Assembly (NCBI GenBank): GCA_046542845.1
Contig: JBKHAN010000001.1
Coordinates: 49,517 to 113,516 of the forward strand
From: SKKC01 sp046542845
GTDB lineage: Bacteria; Spirochaetota; Spirochaetia; DSM-27196; SKKC01
DNA: 64,000 nt
Direction: 5' to 3'
This document shows positions 43,236-51,913 of this stretch, in pieces. The translations under genes were made by a program, and so were the position numbers. The notes below the pieces were generated by a model that worked only from the letters and a program-made list of their open reading frames with translations, had not been told where the DNA came from and made no database searches. Each line of letters opens with the position of its first letter. The stretch's first letter is position 1.

Positions 43236-45167
43236 TTGGATAATATAAAAAACGAGTACTCCCTGCTATTGGTTGAAGACGAATCGATTATCGCGCTTGC
43301 CGAAAAGCGCGATCTGGAATCGTATGGATATACGGTACACCACGCAGGCGATGCCGAGTCGGCGATAGCGCGGGCAAAAAACCCCGACATAGATCTGGTA
43401 CTCATGGATATTGACCTCGGTAGTAACAGCGCCGATGGAACGACTGCTGCCCGTGAGATTCTCGCCGAACGGGTCATACCCATCGTGTTTCTCTCGTCAC
43501 ACACCGAACGGGCAATCGTCGAGAAGACCGAGGCCATCACCTCTTACGGCTATGTCGTAAAAAACAGCGGCATTACCGTCCTCGACGCGTCGATAAAAAT
43601 GGCCTTTCGACTTTTTGAAGCGCGGGAACGCGAGCAGCACCACAAAAAGCGACTGCAACTGCAGGGCGCAGCACTCGAATCAACGACCAGTCCGGTCGTC
43701 ATAACCGACCGTCACGGTGCGGTCGAGTTCGTCAACGAGGCATGGGAGTCACTCACCGGGTACTCGCGTGAGGACGTACTCGGGGGTCACTACAGACTCA
43801 TGGAGACGGATCTGATCGACGAAGACCTGTACAACAGAGTATGGGGAATCATTTCCTCCGGCACTGCGTGGCGAGGCGAACTGACAAGCCGAACCAAAGC
43901 GGGTGAGCAGTATCACGAGTTGACAACAATCACACCTATAACTGACGGTAGCGGCGCAATTACCCATTATGTGGCGATCAAGCAGGACCTCAGTGACAAG
44001 CTGCAACACGAGGAGGAGCTGTCGCGTCACAACGCCGAATTACGGGCGACCGAAGAAGAGCTTCGCCAGAGTAACGAAGAGCTGCGGGTAGTACAGGATG
44101 AAATGCGCGAGTACATAGAGACGCTCGTGTTTGCCAACGACGAGCTTCGCCTGAGTGAGAACCGGTTTCGTAATCTCGTCGAAGCGCAAAGCAGTTACGT
44201 CATTCGAACGGATATCGAAGGCAACTACACGTATATCAACCGCCGCTTTGCCGAAGACTTTGCACACCCTCAGGAAAAGCTCATCGGAAACGCCTCCATG
44301 GATTCGATTATTCCTGAGGATCACCCGAAAGTCTTCGATGTAATTCAATCGCTTCTTAAGGATCCGGATACTCCATTGCAGATCGAACTCCGAAAGCCGC
44401 GGTCCAACGGAAACATTGTCTCGACCCTGTGGAGTTTTTCCTGTATCACCAATTCCGATAACGAACCGGTTGAGATTCAGTGCGTGGGCTTTGATATCAG
44501 CGAACGTGCTGCACTCGAGCGGGCGCTACAGAATAAGCTTCATGAAAAAGAAACGCTCCTGAAAGAAGTCCACCACAGGATTAAGAACAGCATAGCCTCG
44601 ATTGTGCAGATACTGCAGCTGCAGGAAAACTACGTTTCCGGGAGCGAGGCGAAACAAGCGCTTCGCGAGACAGCTAATCGCATCGAAAGCATGAAATACG
44701 TGTACGATATGCTGCTGCGGTCCGAAAAGTATGAGGAACTGTCTGCTCGAGCGTATATTCTGAGTCTGCTTGAATCGATACAGACATTTTACGACTCGGA
44801 CACGCGTATTGCAGTATCGGCAGACATCGAAGACGTCCGTTTGGGCGCAAGAACAGCTTTCTTGCTGGGGATCATCGTGAATGAACTTCTGACAAATGCC
44901 TTCAAGTATGCGTTTCCTCCGGAACGGAGGGCATCCGAGGCAGACTTCATACACATTTCCCTTACTACCGAAGGGTCCGACCCCGACAAGGGATCCCTGC
45001 ACCTCGTGGTACGCGATAACGGTATCGGTTCGGGATCGGCGGCACGCGCGAACGATACACAGGGCCTTGGTTCGCTCCTGGTCCACAGTCTCGCCGAGCA
45101 GCAGGGGGGAAGCGCAGTCATGGAATCAGAAAACGGCACTACGTGGACGGTAACGATTCACGTGTGA
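43236..45167 (+). CDS. Hybrid sensor: REC-PAS-PAS histidine kinase (HisKA_2 type)
   Basis: 643 residues if it starts at the TTG at 43236; TATAAT at 43203-43208 is a plausible -10 just upstream, which argues against the ATG at 43161. REC domain (about residues 5-125) with LVLMDIDLG; PAS around 150-270 (SPVVITDRHGAVEFVNEAWE) and another around 320-430 (YVIRTDIEGNYTYINRRFA), separated by a coiled coil; then EVHHRIKNSIASIVQILQLQ, the HisKA_2 type dimerisation helix, and an ATPase with VNELLTNAFKYAFP and DNGIGSG. No membrane span, so a cytosolic sensor. Its target regulator is unknown. Confidence 0.88.
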   Translation: MDNIKNEYSLLLVEDESIIALAEKRDLESYGYTVHHAGDAESAIARAKNPDIDLVLMDIDLGSNSADGTTAAREILAERVIPIVFLSSHTERAIVEKTEAITSYGYVVKNSGITVLDASIKMAFRLFEAREREQHHKKRLQLQGAALESTTSPVVITDRHGAVEFVNEAWESLTGYSREDVLGGHYRLMETDLIDEDLYNRVWGIISSGTAWRGELTSRTKAGEQYHELTTITPITDGSGAITHYVAIKQDLSDKLQHEEELSRHNAELRATEEELRQSNEELRVVQDEMREYIETLVFANDELRLSENRFRNLVEAQSSYVIRTDIEGNYTYINRRFAEDFAHPQEKLIGNASMDSIIPEDHPKVFDVIQSLLKDPDTPLQIELRKPRSNGNIVSTLWSFSCITNSDNEPVEIQCVGFDISERAALERALQNKLHEKETLLKEVHHRIKNSIASIVQILQLQENYVSGSEAKQALRETANRIESMKYVYDMLLRSEKYEELSARAYILSLLESIQTFYDSDTRIAVSADIEDVRLGARTAFLLGIIVNELLTNAFKYAFPPERRASEADFIHISLTTEGSDPDKGSLHLVVRDNGIGSGSAARANDTQGLGSLLVHSLAEQQGGSAVMESENGTTWTVTIHV

Positions 45168-45219
45168 AAGGCTCCGTACCGCACAGCGACCATGTCGTTG
45201 CGGGTCGGGTCTCCGGGGT

Positions 45220-46692
45220 TTAGAACGGTCCGAACCCGACCTGCACCGCAATCCACAGAAACACCATGGACACGGCGAACATAAGCATCTGCAGCCCGAT
45301 TGTCCAGCCAAGCCATCTCGGGTAGCTGACCACGGTGAAGCCCAGACCAATCAACAGCAGCGCGTTGGAGGGATACAACATGTTGCTGAAACCGTCTCCA
45401 AACCCAAACGCGAGTACCGCCGTTTGCCGGGTGATCCCGACCAGATCCGCCAGGGGCGACAGAACAGGCATCATCAGAAATGCCTTGGCACTGGCCGAGC
45501 CAATGAAAAAATTCATGCCCAGCGTTACCAGATAAACAAAGAATGCCGCGGCAAAAGCCGTGCTACCAGCGATCAGTTCAGCGGCCGAATTCAATATGGT
45601 ATCGGTGATTCCGCCGCGGTCTACGATGTGCCGAACACTCAGGCTCATAAGAATCAGAAGCACAGCCGGCGCCATGCCGAGCGCACCACGACCAAAGGAC
45701 AGCGCCACAGCTTTCCAGCTTCGACCGGCAAGGCGTCCCGCCCCGAGCCCACCAATGAAAAACAGAAGAGCCATGAGCGGAAACGCGAGATCACTCAGTA
45801 CCGGGTTGCGTGCAGTCAGGAAAATAAAAACGAACGCAAGAGCAATGTTTGCACCGAACCAGGTGGCCGCGCTCTTCAGTTCGGGAGGCATGCGCCCATC
45901 CTGCGGCAGCACGGGCGCAATAGCAGCCTCTGCAGCGAGGATCCGACGGCGCTCCTCGTCCATGCTGTATACCTTTGACGTTGCCGGCGCGTTTTCGATC
46001 CGTCGGGCATAACGGATTACGAACAGAACGACAATCAGATACGTTACAAAAAAAAACGGAATGCGCAACCATGCCCCGGAAAACAGGGGAAGTTCGGCGA
46101 TTCGCTGTGCGACCCCGATCGTAAACGGATTGCTTACAGCGGCGGAAAAACCAAAAGCCAGCGGCAACAGGCTCATGCCGAGGCCGGTCAGTGAATCCCA
46201 TCCGAGTTTCAAGGAGAGAGGCACAATAAACACAATGAGTGGAACCATAGCCTCATAAATGCCGAGGACCGACGCCACTGCCATAAAGAAGAATACGATA
46301 ATGGCCATGAGGAGATAGCGACGCTCGTAAAAGCCTGCGACCAGTCTGTTCAAAGCCGCCTCGAGAACCCCGGACTGCTCAAGTATTGTGAGCGAACCAC
46401 CAACGAAAATCAGAAATACGATGATAGTAATGGCAACAATGGAACCAGGCGCGAACAGGACCTCCACGGGCGCGGTGAACCATCGCCAGACCGGAGGTGC
46501 CTGCTGCTCCGGGGTCAGCCGAAACGAACCGGGAACCACAAACTCTCGACCATCGACTATCTCGCGCTCAAATGACCCCGCGGGCACGGTTTTCGTGAGA
46601 ACCCCGGAAAAAATCATCAGCGCGGCCAGTATACAGAAGGCGAGGACAAAAGCCGCCTTCCCGATACGCAGGCTTGATGCCGTGTCACTCAT
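45220..46692 (-). CDS. YfcC/DcuC-family (COG1288) membrane carrier
   Basis: 490 residues, about twelve hydrophobic segments. The family signatures are SGVLTKTVPAGSFEREIVDG near residue 30, VFLIFVGGSLTILEQSGVLEAAL near 90, and SVLGIYEAMVPLIVFIVPLSLKLGWDS then PLAFGFSAAVSNPFTIGVAQ near 140-190. Members exchange amino acids or short peptides; exact substrate unproven. Its start overlaps the peptidase stop (ATGA), which suggests it handles the products or substrates of that enzyme. Confidence 0.85.
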   Translation of the reverse strand: MSDTASSLRIGKAAFVLAFCILAALMIFSGVLTKTVPAGSFEREIVDGREFVVPGSFRLTPEQQAPPVWRWFTAPVEVLFAPGSIVAITIIVFLIFVGGSLTILEQSGVLEAALNRLVAGFYERRYLLMAIIVFFFMAVASVLGIYEAMVPLIVFIVPLSLKLGWDSLTGLGMSLLPLAFGFSAAVSNPFTIGVAQRIAELPLFSGAWLRIPFFFVTYLIVVLFVIRYARRIENAPATSKVYSMDEERRRILAAEAAIAPVLPQDGRMPPELKSAATWFGANIALAFVFIFLTARNPVLSDLAFPLMALLFFIGGLGAGRLAGRSWKAVALSFGRGALGMAPAVLLILMSLSVRHIVDRGGITDTILNSAAELIAGSTAFAAAFFVYLVTLGMNFFIGSASAKAFLMMPVLSPLADLVGITRQTAVLAFGFGDGFSNMLYPSNALLLIGLGFTVVSYPRWLGWTIGLQMLMFAVSMVFLWIAVQVGFGPF

Positions 46693-48053
46693 GTATGTTC
46701 TGCTCCGTTGGAAAGGGTTGCAATCAGGTCCGAGTAAAACTCGATCATTCCCCGGTAGTCGCGCAGGCCAATGCGCTCATTCACCCCGTGAATGCTGTCG
46801 AGCCCCGCGGGGTCCATGCGGACCGGGAGAAAACGGTAGATAGCGCGCGCAACGGTACGGTAGTGCTTGCTGTCTGTCGTTGCCGTCACCAGATACGGCG
46901 CGAGCACAGCATCCTGAAATTGTTTTGAGATCACCGTGCAGAGACTCCGAAAAATGTCGGTGTCAACAGGCGATGCAGCAACCGGGTCGCTGCTACCCGA
47001 GGGGTCCAGGACATCGATCTCGACTGAGGGATCAGCGATAACCCTGCGAAACCGTTTCAGGACTGTCTCTATCGTTTCGCCGGGTAGAATCCTGACGTTC
47101 ACGACCGCTTCGACCCTGCCCGGGAGCACGTTGGAAGCCCCGGATCCGGACAGCATGGTGGGAGACTGCGTCGTTCGCACAAGCGCATCGGTTTTCGGGT
47201 CAGCCGCGAGCACTCGTTTAAGGATGGGGGCAAAAAGCCTCGGTCGCCGCAGAATCGGCCGGTAGACCATAGGCGCAGCTTCTGCGAGTGATGACAGAAA
47301 CTCATGGACAGATGGCACAACACGGGTGGGAAACGGCCGCCGCTCGATACGACACAGCGCGCGCGCGAGCCGCCCGGTCGCGGTTCGTCGACTCGGCATC
47401 GACGCGTGCCCCTCGGCTCCGCGCACGGCAAGGCGTACGTCTACATAGCCTTTTTCAGCCATCCCGACCAGCGCAACCGGACGTTCGATCAGTTTTATCG
47501 TGTTCTCGACCACGGCGGTGCCCTCGTCCACCAGACACGCCGCACGGACCCCACGCGACTGAAGCTCTGCGGCAATGCGGCTCGCGCCGCGTTGCCCGCT
47601 AACCTCTTCATCTCCGCCGAAGGCAAACAGAACCGTGCGCTCCGGCTGAAACCCGGCCTCAAGAAGTCGCTCGGTCGCCTCGAGGATCGCCATAAGACTG
47701 GACTTGTCGTCGAGCGCACCGCGTCCCCAGACCGCTCTGTCGGCGACCTCACCTCCGAAGGGAGCGTGGGTCCATTCCTCGGGCTTGTCAGCCGGAACCA
47801 CGTCGTAGTGTGCGGTGAGTATTATCGGATCGGCGTCGGCATTCGTCCCGGGCCAGGTGTAAAGTAGACCGGGGTCGCCAGGGGATTCACGAGTGAGCTC
47901 TCGCGATACTTCAGGAAACGACGAGGTCAGAAAATCCTCGAAGCGTCGGAATACGTCCGGGTCGGGGAGATCAGCGGGGTCCGCGGCGCTGACCGTCGGA
48001 TATGTTAATGCCTTACTGAGACGGGCTACAGATTTGTCGGTAGAGGTATCCAC
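46689..48053 (-). CDS. M20-family metallopeptidase (CPS1/PM20D1-like)
   Basis: 454 residues if the GTG at 48053 is used; no ATG is available downstream of the preceding gene. Zinc-site pattern of M20: TAHYDVVPADKPEEWTHAPF near residue 75, WGRGALDDKSSL near 108, GGDEEVSGQRGA near 145 with the general-base Glu, VDEGTAVVENTIK near 175, and DSKHYRTVA near 405. The dimerisation lobe is in between. The carboxypeptidase S branch cleaves small peptides or N-acyl amino acids. Coupled with a COG1288 carrier. Confidence 0.88.
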   Translation of the reverse strand: MDTSTDKSVARLSKALTYPTVSAADPADLPDPDVFRRFEDFLTSSFPEVSRELTRESPGDPGLLYTWPGTNADADPIILTAHYDVVPADKPEEWTHAPFGGEVADRAVWGRGALDDKSSLMAILEATERLLEAGFQPERTVLFAFGGDEEVSGQRGASRIAAELQSRGVRAACLVDEGTAVVENTIKLIERPVALVGMAEKGYVDVRLAVRGAEGHASMPSRRTATGRLARALCRIERRPFPTRVVPSVHEFLSSLAEAAPMVYRPILRRPRLFAPILKRVLAADPKTDALVRTTQSPTMLSGSGASNVLPGRVEAVVNVRILPGETIETVLKRFRRVIADPSVEIDVLDPSGSSDPVAASPVDTDIFRSLCTVISKQFQDAVLAPYLVTATTDSKHYRTVARAIYRFLPVRMDPAGLDSIHGVNERIGLRDYRGMIEFYSDLIATLSNGAEHT

Positions 48054-48088
48054 GCCTCTGTTATACTGCTCCTGGGAGTTCTTTTCAA

Positions 48089-48397
48089 TTATAAAAGTTG
48101 ATGAGTCAACTTGACCCGTGTTCGCCCCCAACCGCCCCGCGGACCGTGTCCAAGCTCGTATGACTCGACAAAGTCAACTCGTGACAGCGTCGCGTGAACG
48201 GTGCGCGCGAGCGAACCGCTGCCCTTCCCGTGTATCAGTTCCACGGTCGTGAGGCCCTGCTCCCGGCAGGCACGCAGGTATTCGCCAACGAGGTCGGCCA
48301 CTTCCGAGGGGCGAAAGGTATGCAGGTCGAGCACCGGTTCAACCGGGTACTCGACCGCGTGACGATCGATTTCAGAATTCCTCGAAATCGGAATCAA
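48089..48397 (-). CDS. Smr-domain protein
   Basis: About 102 residues. Smr signatures: VLDLHTFRPSEVADLVGEYL and TVELIHGKGSGSLARTVHATL then GRTRVKL. Smr domains are nucleases or nucleic-acid-binding modules; alone they act on branched DNA or RNA. The start is unclear: a TTG at 48397, six bases after a G-rich stretch, makes it overlap the 3' end of the receptor gene by 26 bases. It is followed by the M20 gene 35 bases on. Confidence 0.75.
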   Translation of the reverse strand: MIPISRNSEIDRHAVEYPVEPVLDLHTFRPSEVADLVGEYLRACREQGLTTVELIHGKGSGSLARTVHATLSRVDFVESYELGHGPRGGWGRTRVKLTHQLL

Positions 48398-50141
48398 TGT
48401 CGTCCCCCGTATCGTCAAGCGCTATGATGCCGCGCGAGGAGGATTCGGGTTTTTTCGGTGTCGACTGACGCGCCGATGGAGCCTTCGCCGGTTCGGCTTT
48501 CGCCTGTCCATTGCTCTGTCCTCCGCCCTGCTTTTTCGGTGCCGACAGCGCAGGTTTTCCCTGGGCGTTCCGTGTGACGGACTTCGTCGATGAGCTTGCA
48601 CCGTCGATCTTGAAGAACTCCATGGCGGAAGCAAGCTGTTCGGCCTGACTGGTCAGCTCCTCGGACATGGAAGCGATTTCTTCCGACGCCGAAGCGTTCT
48701 GCTGCACGACCTCATCGAGCTGCAGGAGCGCCTGATTAATCTGCTCCGCCCCCTTGTTCTGCTCGGCACTCGAGGCGTTGATTTCCTGAACGAGCTCTGC
48801 AGTCTTGCGAATTTCCGGAATGATTTCAGCGATCATGGTGCCAGCCTGCTCGGCGACGTCCACACTGCTTTTCGACAATTCACTGATTTCACCAGCGGCT
48901 TTCTGGCTTCGTTCGGCGAGCTTTCTGACTTCGCTTGCGACAACGGCAAATCCCTTGCCCTGCTCGCCGGCACGAGCAGCTTCAATAGCCGCATTCAACG
49001 CAAGAAGGTTGGTGTTCCGTGCGATCTCTTCGATTATGCTGATCTTCTCTGCGATCTCTTTCATTGCTGCCACAGTCTGTGTGACCGCCTCGCCGCCCTT
49101 TTCTGCGTTCTGGGCCGCGCTCATAGCTATTTTCTCCGTCTGTGAGGCGTTGTCCGCGTTCTGACGGATGTTGGAACCCATTTCCTCCATGGATGAAGAG
49201 ACTTCTTCGGCGGAGGCAGCCTGTGTCGCGGCACCCGAGCTCAGGGTCTGCGCGCTTGAGCTGAGCTCTGAACTGCCCGAGGATACGTTCTGCGTGGCCG
49301 ACTGCACATCCTGCACAACCTCGGTCAGGCGTCCCTGCATCGTACGAAGCGCATCGGCCAGACGACCTATCTCGTCTTTTTGCTCAACTTCCAGCCGCGT
49401 CGTCATGTCGCCGGTAGAAAGCGCTTTTGCAAACAGAACGCCCTTCTCGAGTGGCTTGGTGATCCCGCGCGAGAGTATGACTCCGAAAAGCATGGCCACA
49501 ATCGCTGCAATAATCATGGCAACAATGTTAATGAGCTGCAGGTTTGCCGCACCATCGACTGATTCGTTAATCTGAGTCTGGGTGTTTCCCGTATTGTTCT
49601 CGACGAGTTCTATAAACGTTTCGCCCATGCGATCGGAGATCGGGACCATCCGTTCGACCACCTCGCGATACTGTTCATACAGTTGTGAAAGTTCTTCCGG
49701 GTCGTTCGTCTGCACCATTTCCGTGATCGTAGCGTCAATCGGAACATAGCTTTCCCGCCACTCGTCGTACTCGTCCTGCAGACGCTGGACGATCTGCCGC
49801 CCCGTTTCGGTAGCCCGTGGTATCGCGACAAATTCGTCGAGATCGGATTGCATGTTTGCGAAGCTCGCTGCGCGGTCTTCGAGGATTACCTCGAACCGGT
49901 CCTGTGCATCGTCCTGCCCCTGAAGCTGGAAGACCTCGAGTGTCTGGCCGCGGATTACCATGCGCTCGTAGTTCATATCACCAAGGAGCACAATACCGGG
50001 TACACGTTCATACCCGAGCTGTTCGAGATCTCCGCTCATTTCCTGAATCGCAAAAACGCCTATACCACCGAGAACGACGGCAATCAACGTTACAATCGCG
50101 AAGCCTCCGAGCAGCTTCACCCCTACCCTGATATTCTTCAT
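48372..50141 (-). CDS. Chemoreceptor with long tail ending in DFEEF
   Basis: 589 residues. Spans near residues 10-32 and 200-222, a helical periplasmic sensor between them (four-helix-bundle-like, YERMVIRGQTLEVFQLQGQD), HAMP, then a signalling domain with LLALNAAIEAARAGEQGKGF at the tip. A 70-residue low-complexity tail rich in Lys, Gln, Pro and Ser leads to DSDFEEF, the probable CheR/CheB tether. GGGGG lies seven bases before the ATG. It heads a run with Smr, M20 and COG1288 genes. Confidence 0.93.
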   Translation of the reverse strand: MKNIRVGVKLLGGFAIVTLIAVVLGGIGVFAIQEMSGDLEQLGYERVPGIVLLGDMNYERMVIRGQTLEVFQLQGQDDAQDRFEVILEDRAASFANMQSDLDEFVAIPRATETGRQIVQRLQDEYDEWRESYVPIDATITEMVQTNDPEELSQLYEQYREVVERMVPISDRMGETFIELVENNTGNTQTQINESVDGAANLQLINIVAMIIAAIVAMLFGVILSRGITKPLEKGVLFAKALSTGDMTTRLEVEQKDEIGRLADALRTMQGRLTEVVQDVQSATQNVSSGSSELSSSAQTLSSGAATQAASAEEVSSSMEEMGSNIRQNADNASQTEKIAMSAAQNAEKGGEAVTQTVAAMKEIAEKISIIEEIARNTNLLALNAAIEAARAGEQGKGFAVVASEVRKLAERSQKAAGEISELSKSSVDVAEQAGTMIAEIIPEIRKTAELVQEINASSAEQNKGAEQINQALLQLDEVVQQNASASEEIASMSEELTSQAEQLASAMEFFKIDGASSSTKSVTRNAQGKPALSAPKKQGGGQSNGQAKAEPAKAPSARQSTPKKPESSSRGIIALDDTGDDIDSDFEEF

Positions 50142-50151
50142 ACAGACCCCC

Positions 50152-50174
50152 GCCGGATATGTCCGGCTTTTTTT
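50152..50174 (+). terminator. Terminator-like hairpin opposed to the receptor leader
   Basis: GCCGGA at 50152-50157, loop TATG, TCCGGC at 50162-50167, then seven T's, reading on the plus strand. No gene ends here on that strand; the receptor gene starts just beyond on the minus strand, where the same stem lies in its 5' leader directly before the ribosome-binding site. It could end antisense transcripts or influence translation of the receptor. Confidence 0.45.
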
Positions 50175-50207
50175 CTGTTATTTCCTCTAAAATGCTAACT
50201 AATAAGG

Positions 50208-50256
50208 TATGCGAACCTGACCGATTTGTGAAGCGTGTTCGCATAAAGTTTATGCG
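50208..50256. promoter_or_regulatory. Operator-like array of TATGCG half-sites
   Basis: TATGCGAAC at 50208-50216 is inverted as GTTCGCATA at 50237-50245, and CGCATAAA-G-TTTATGCG at 50240-50256 is a perfect 17-bp palindrome. Three copies of the TATGCG half-site in the gap between the divergent receptor and DUF1576 genes suggest binding of a dimeric regulator. No regulator gene adjoins it. Confidence 0.4.
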
Positions 50257-50304
50257 GATTGTGACTTTTCGCAAACTGCAGCACTATGACAGCGGAATCC
50301 CACT

Positions 50305-51564
50305 ATGAACCAACGACGTGCATTCTTCGTTCTGTACAGCCTTCCGGTGGTGTTGTTTCTCACTGGTGTCGTCCTCGCCGCTCCACACGAGCTCCTTAAC
50401 GGCCTTCTCGCTATAGTCACCTCCCGGAGCCTGCTGCTGACCGACTACCTCGCGGTCGGGGGTTCTGCAGCGACGCTCGTGAACGCAGGGCTCTGCGGCC
50501 TCGTCGCGGTCACGCTCCTGCGGCGCAACGGGGTACAAGCCAACGGTCCGTTTATCGCCGCCGTGTACACGGTGGTAGGCTTCGCTTTTTTCGGTAAAAA
50601 CATCTTTAACATCTGGCCAATCCTGACCGGCGTTTTCCTGTACACTCGGGTTCAGGGTATCCCGTTTCGGAACAGCCTGCTTGTAGCGCTTTTCGGAACG
50701 ACACTTTCGCCGCTCGTCAGCTTCTTTACGTTCGTCGCCGATATTCCCTTTGCGGGTGGTCTGTTTCTCGGGGTGGTGCTCGGCATAGCGGTCGGATTCG
50801 TGTTGCCCCCGCTCGCTTCGCACATGTTGCGGTTTCACGACGGGTATAACATCTATAACATAGGGTTTACCGGTGGTATTGTCGGCTCATTCTTCGTGGC
50901 AGTGATTCGAAGCTTCGGGTTCGAGATTGTCCCGGAGGTGGCACTTCTGGCCACCGACTCGCGGTTTTTCGAGTGGTACTTTACCGTGCTGTTTCTGCTT
51001 CTGATCGCACTGGGACTCTACCTCTCGCACGGTGAGTACAGGCAGCTCGGTGTGTCCCTTCGTCGGATACTCGGGTCAACGGGACGCCTCGTAAGTGACT
51101 TCGTGCAGATCGGCGACTTCGCATCGACCTTCGTGAACATGGGTATCATGGGGCTGATTGCAAGCGGGTTCGTGCTGTTACTCGGGGGCGAGTTCAACGG
51201 CCCTGTCATAGGCGCAATACTCACCGTTGTCGGCTTTGCCGCTTTCGGCAAGCATCCGGCAAATACCGTGCCGGTACTCGTAGGGGTAATACTCGGGTCG
51301 CTCGTCAAGATATGGGACCCCTCGGCAACGACCGTCATTATCGCAGGCCTGTTCGCAACAACACTCGCCCCGATTTCTGGACAGTACGGACCGTTTGCAG
51401 GCGTGCTCGCCGGGTTCTTCCATCTTTCCATAGTGCACAATGTCGGGGTACTGCACGGTGGCATAAATCTGTACAACAACGGATTCGCCGGAGGGTTCGT
51501 CGCATCGTTTCTTTCGCCTATATTTGAAGCGTTCAGTACACGGGAGGCAAAGCGTGAAGAATGA
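50305..51564 (+). CDS. DUF1576 membrane protein with twofold internal repeat
   Basis: 419 residues, about ten to twelve hydrophobic segments. The family signatures are TDYLAVGGSAATLVNAGLCG near residue 46, YTVVGFAFFGKNIFNIWPIL near residues 88-107 and HDGYNIYNIGFTGG near 178-191. Residues 45-197 recur as residues 265-402 (for example DFASTFVNMGIMG, LTVVGFAAFGKHPANTVPVL and GGINLYNNGFAGG), so the protein is an internal duplication. Function unknown; repeated helical halves fit a transporter. Its 3' end overlaps the next gene. Confidence 0.85.
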   Translation: MNQRRAFFVLYSLPVVLFLTGVVLAAPHELLNGLLAIVTSRSLLLTDYLAVGGSAATLVNAGLCGLVAVTLLRRNGVQANGPFIAAVYTVVGFAFFGKNIFNIWPILTGVFLYTRVQGIPFRNSLLVALFGTTLSPLVSFFTFVADIPFAGGLFLGVVLGIAVGFVLPPLASHMLRFHDGYNIYNIGFTGGIVGSFFVAVIRSFGFEIVPEVALLATDSRFFEWYFTVLFLLLIALGLYLSHGEYRQLGVSLRRILGSTGRLVSDFVQIGDFASTFVNMGIMGLIASGFVLLLGGEFNGPVIGAILTVVGFAAFGKHPANTVPVLVGVILGSLVKIWDPSATTVIIAGLFATTLAPISGQYGPFAGVLAGFFHLSIVHNVGVLHGGINLYNNGFAGGFVASFLSPIFEAFSTREAKREE

Positions 51565-51895
51565 AGCAAAAAAAATTTCAAAGATTGTCGATGAGCTTCT
51601 CACCTACTTCCTGCATCACTATAATTGCAGCTCTCACGTTTCGGTAATCCCCGGCACCAGGGGCTACACCATCACTATGAAATTCAGTGATGTGTCCATG
51701 ACCACGAAGGAGTTCGAAGAACTCAAGGCTCGTCTGGTCGTCCGCCGCCAACCGGAACTCGAAGACTATTACTGGCAGCTCGCCGGAGAGGTGGAGGGCA
51801 GCAACGAGATGGGACTTGTCGGAATGATGTGTGACTCGATCGAGATCGAGCGCGACGGCACGGCCATACAGCTGACCCTGATTCGACACGGCTGA
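51554..51895 (+). CDS. Small conserved-looking soluble protein, DUF1576-linked
   Basis: 113 residues from a GTG at 51554 with GGGAGG seven bases upstream; it overlaps the DUF1576 stop by 11 bases. No signal or span. A helical N-terminal part (KKISKIVDELLTYFLHHYNC) and a beta-rich C-terminal part; nothing is recognised. The overlap and the common transcript suggest it works with the DUF1576 protein, perhaps as a cytoplasmic partner. Confidence 0.75.
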   Translation: MKNEAKKISKIVDELLTYFLHHYNCSSHVSVIPGTRGYTITMKFSDVSMTTKEFEELKARLVVRRQPELEDYYWQLAGEVEGSNEMGLVGMMCDSIEIERDGTAIQLTLIRHG

Positions 51896-51913
51896 CACGT
51901 CACGGAGGACACT

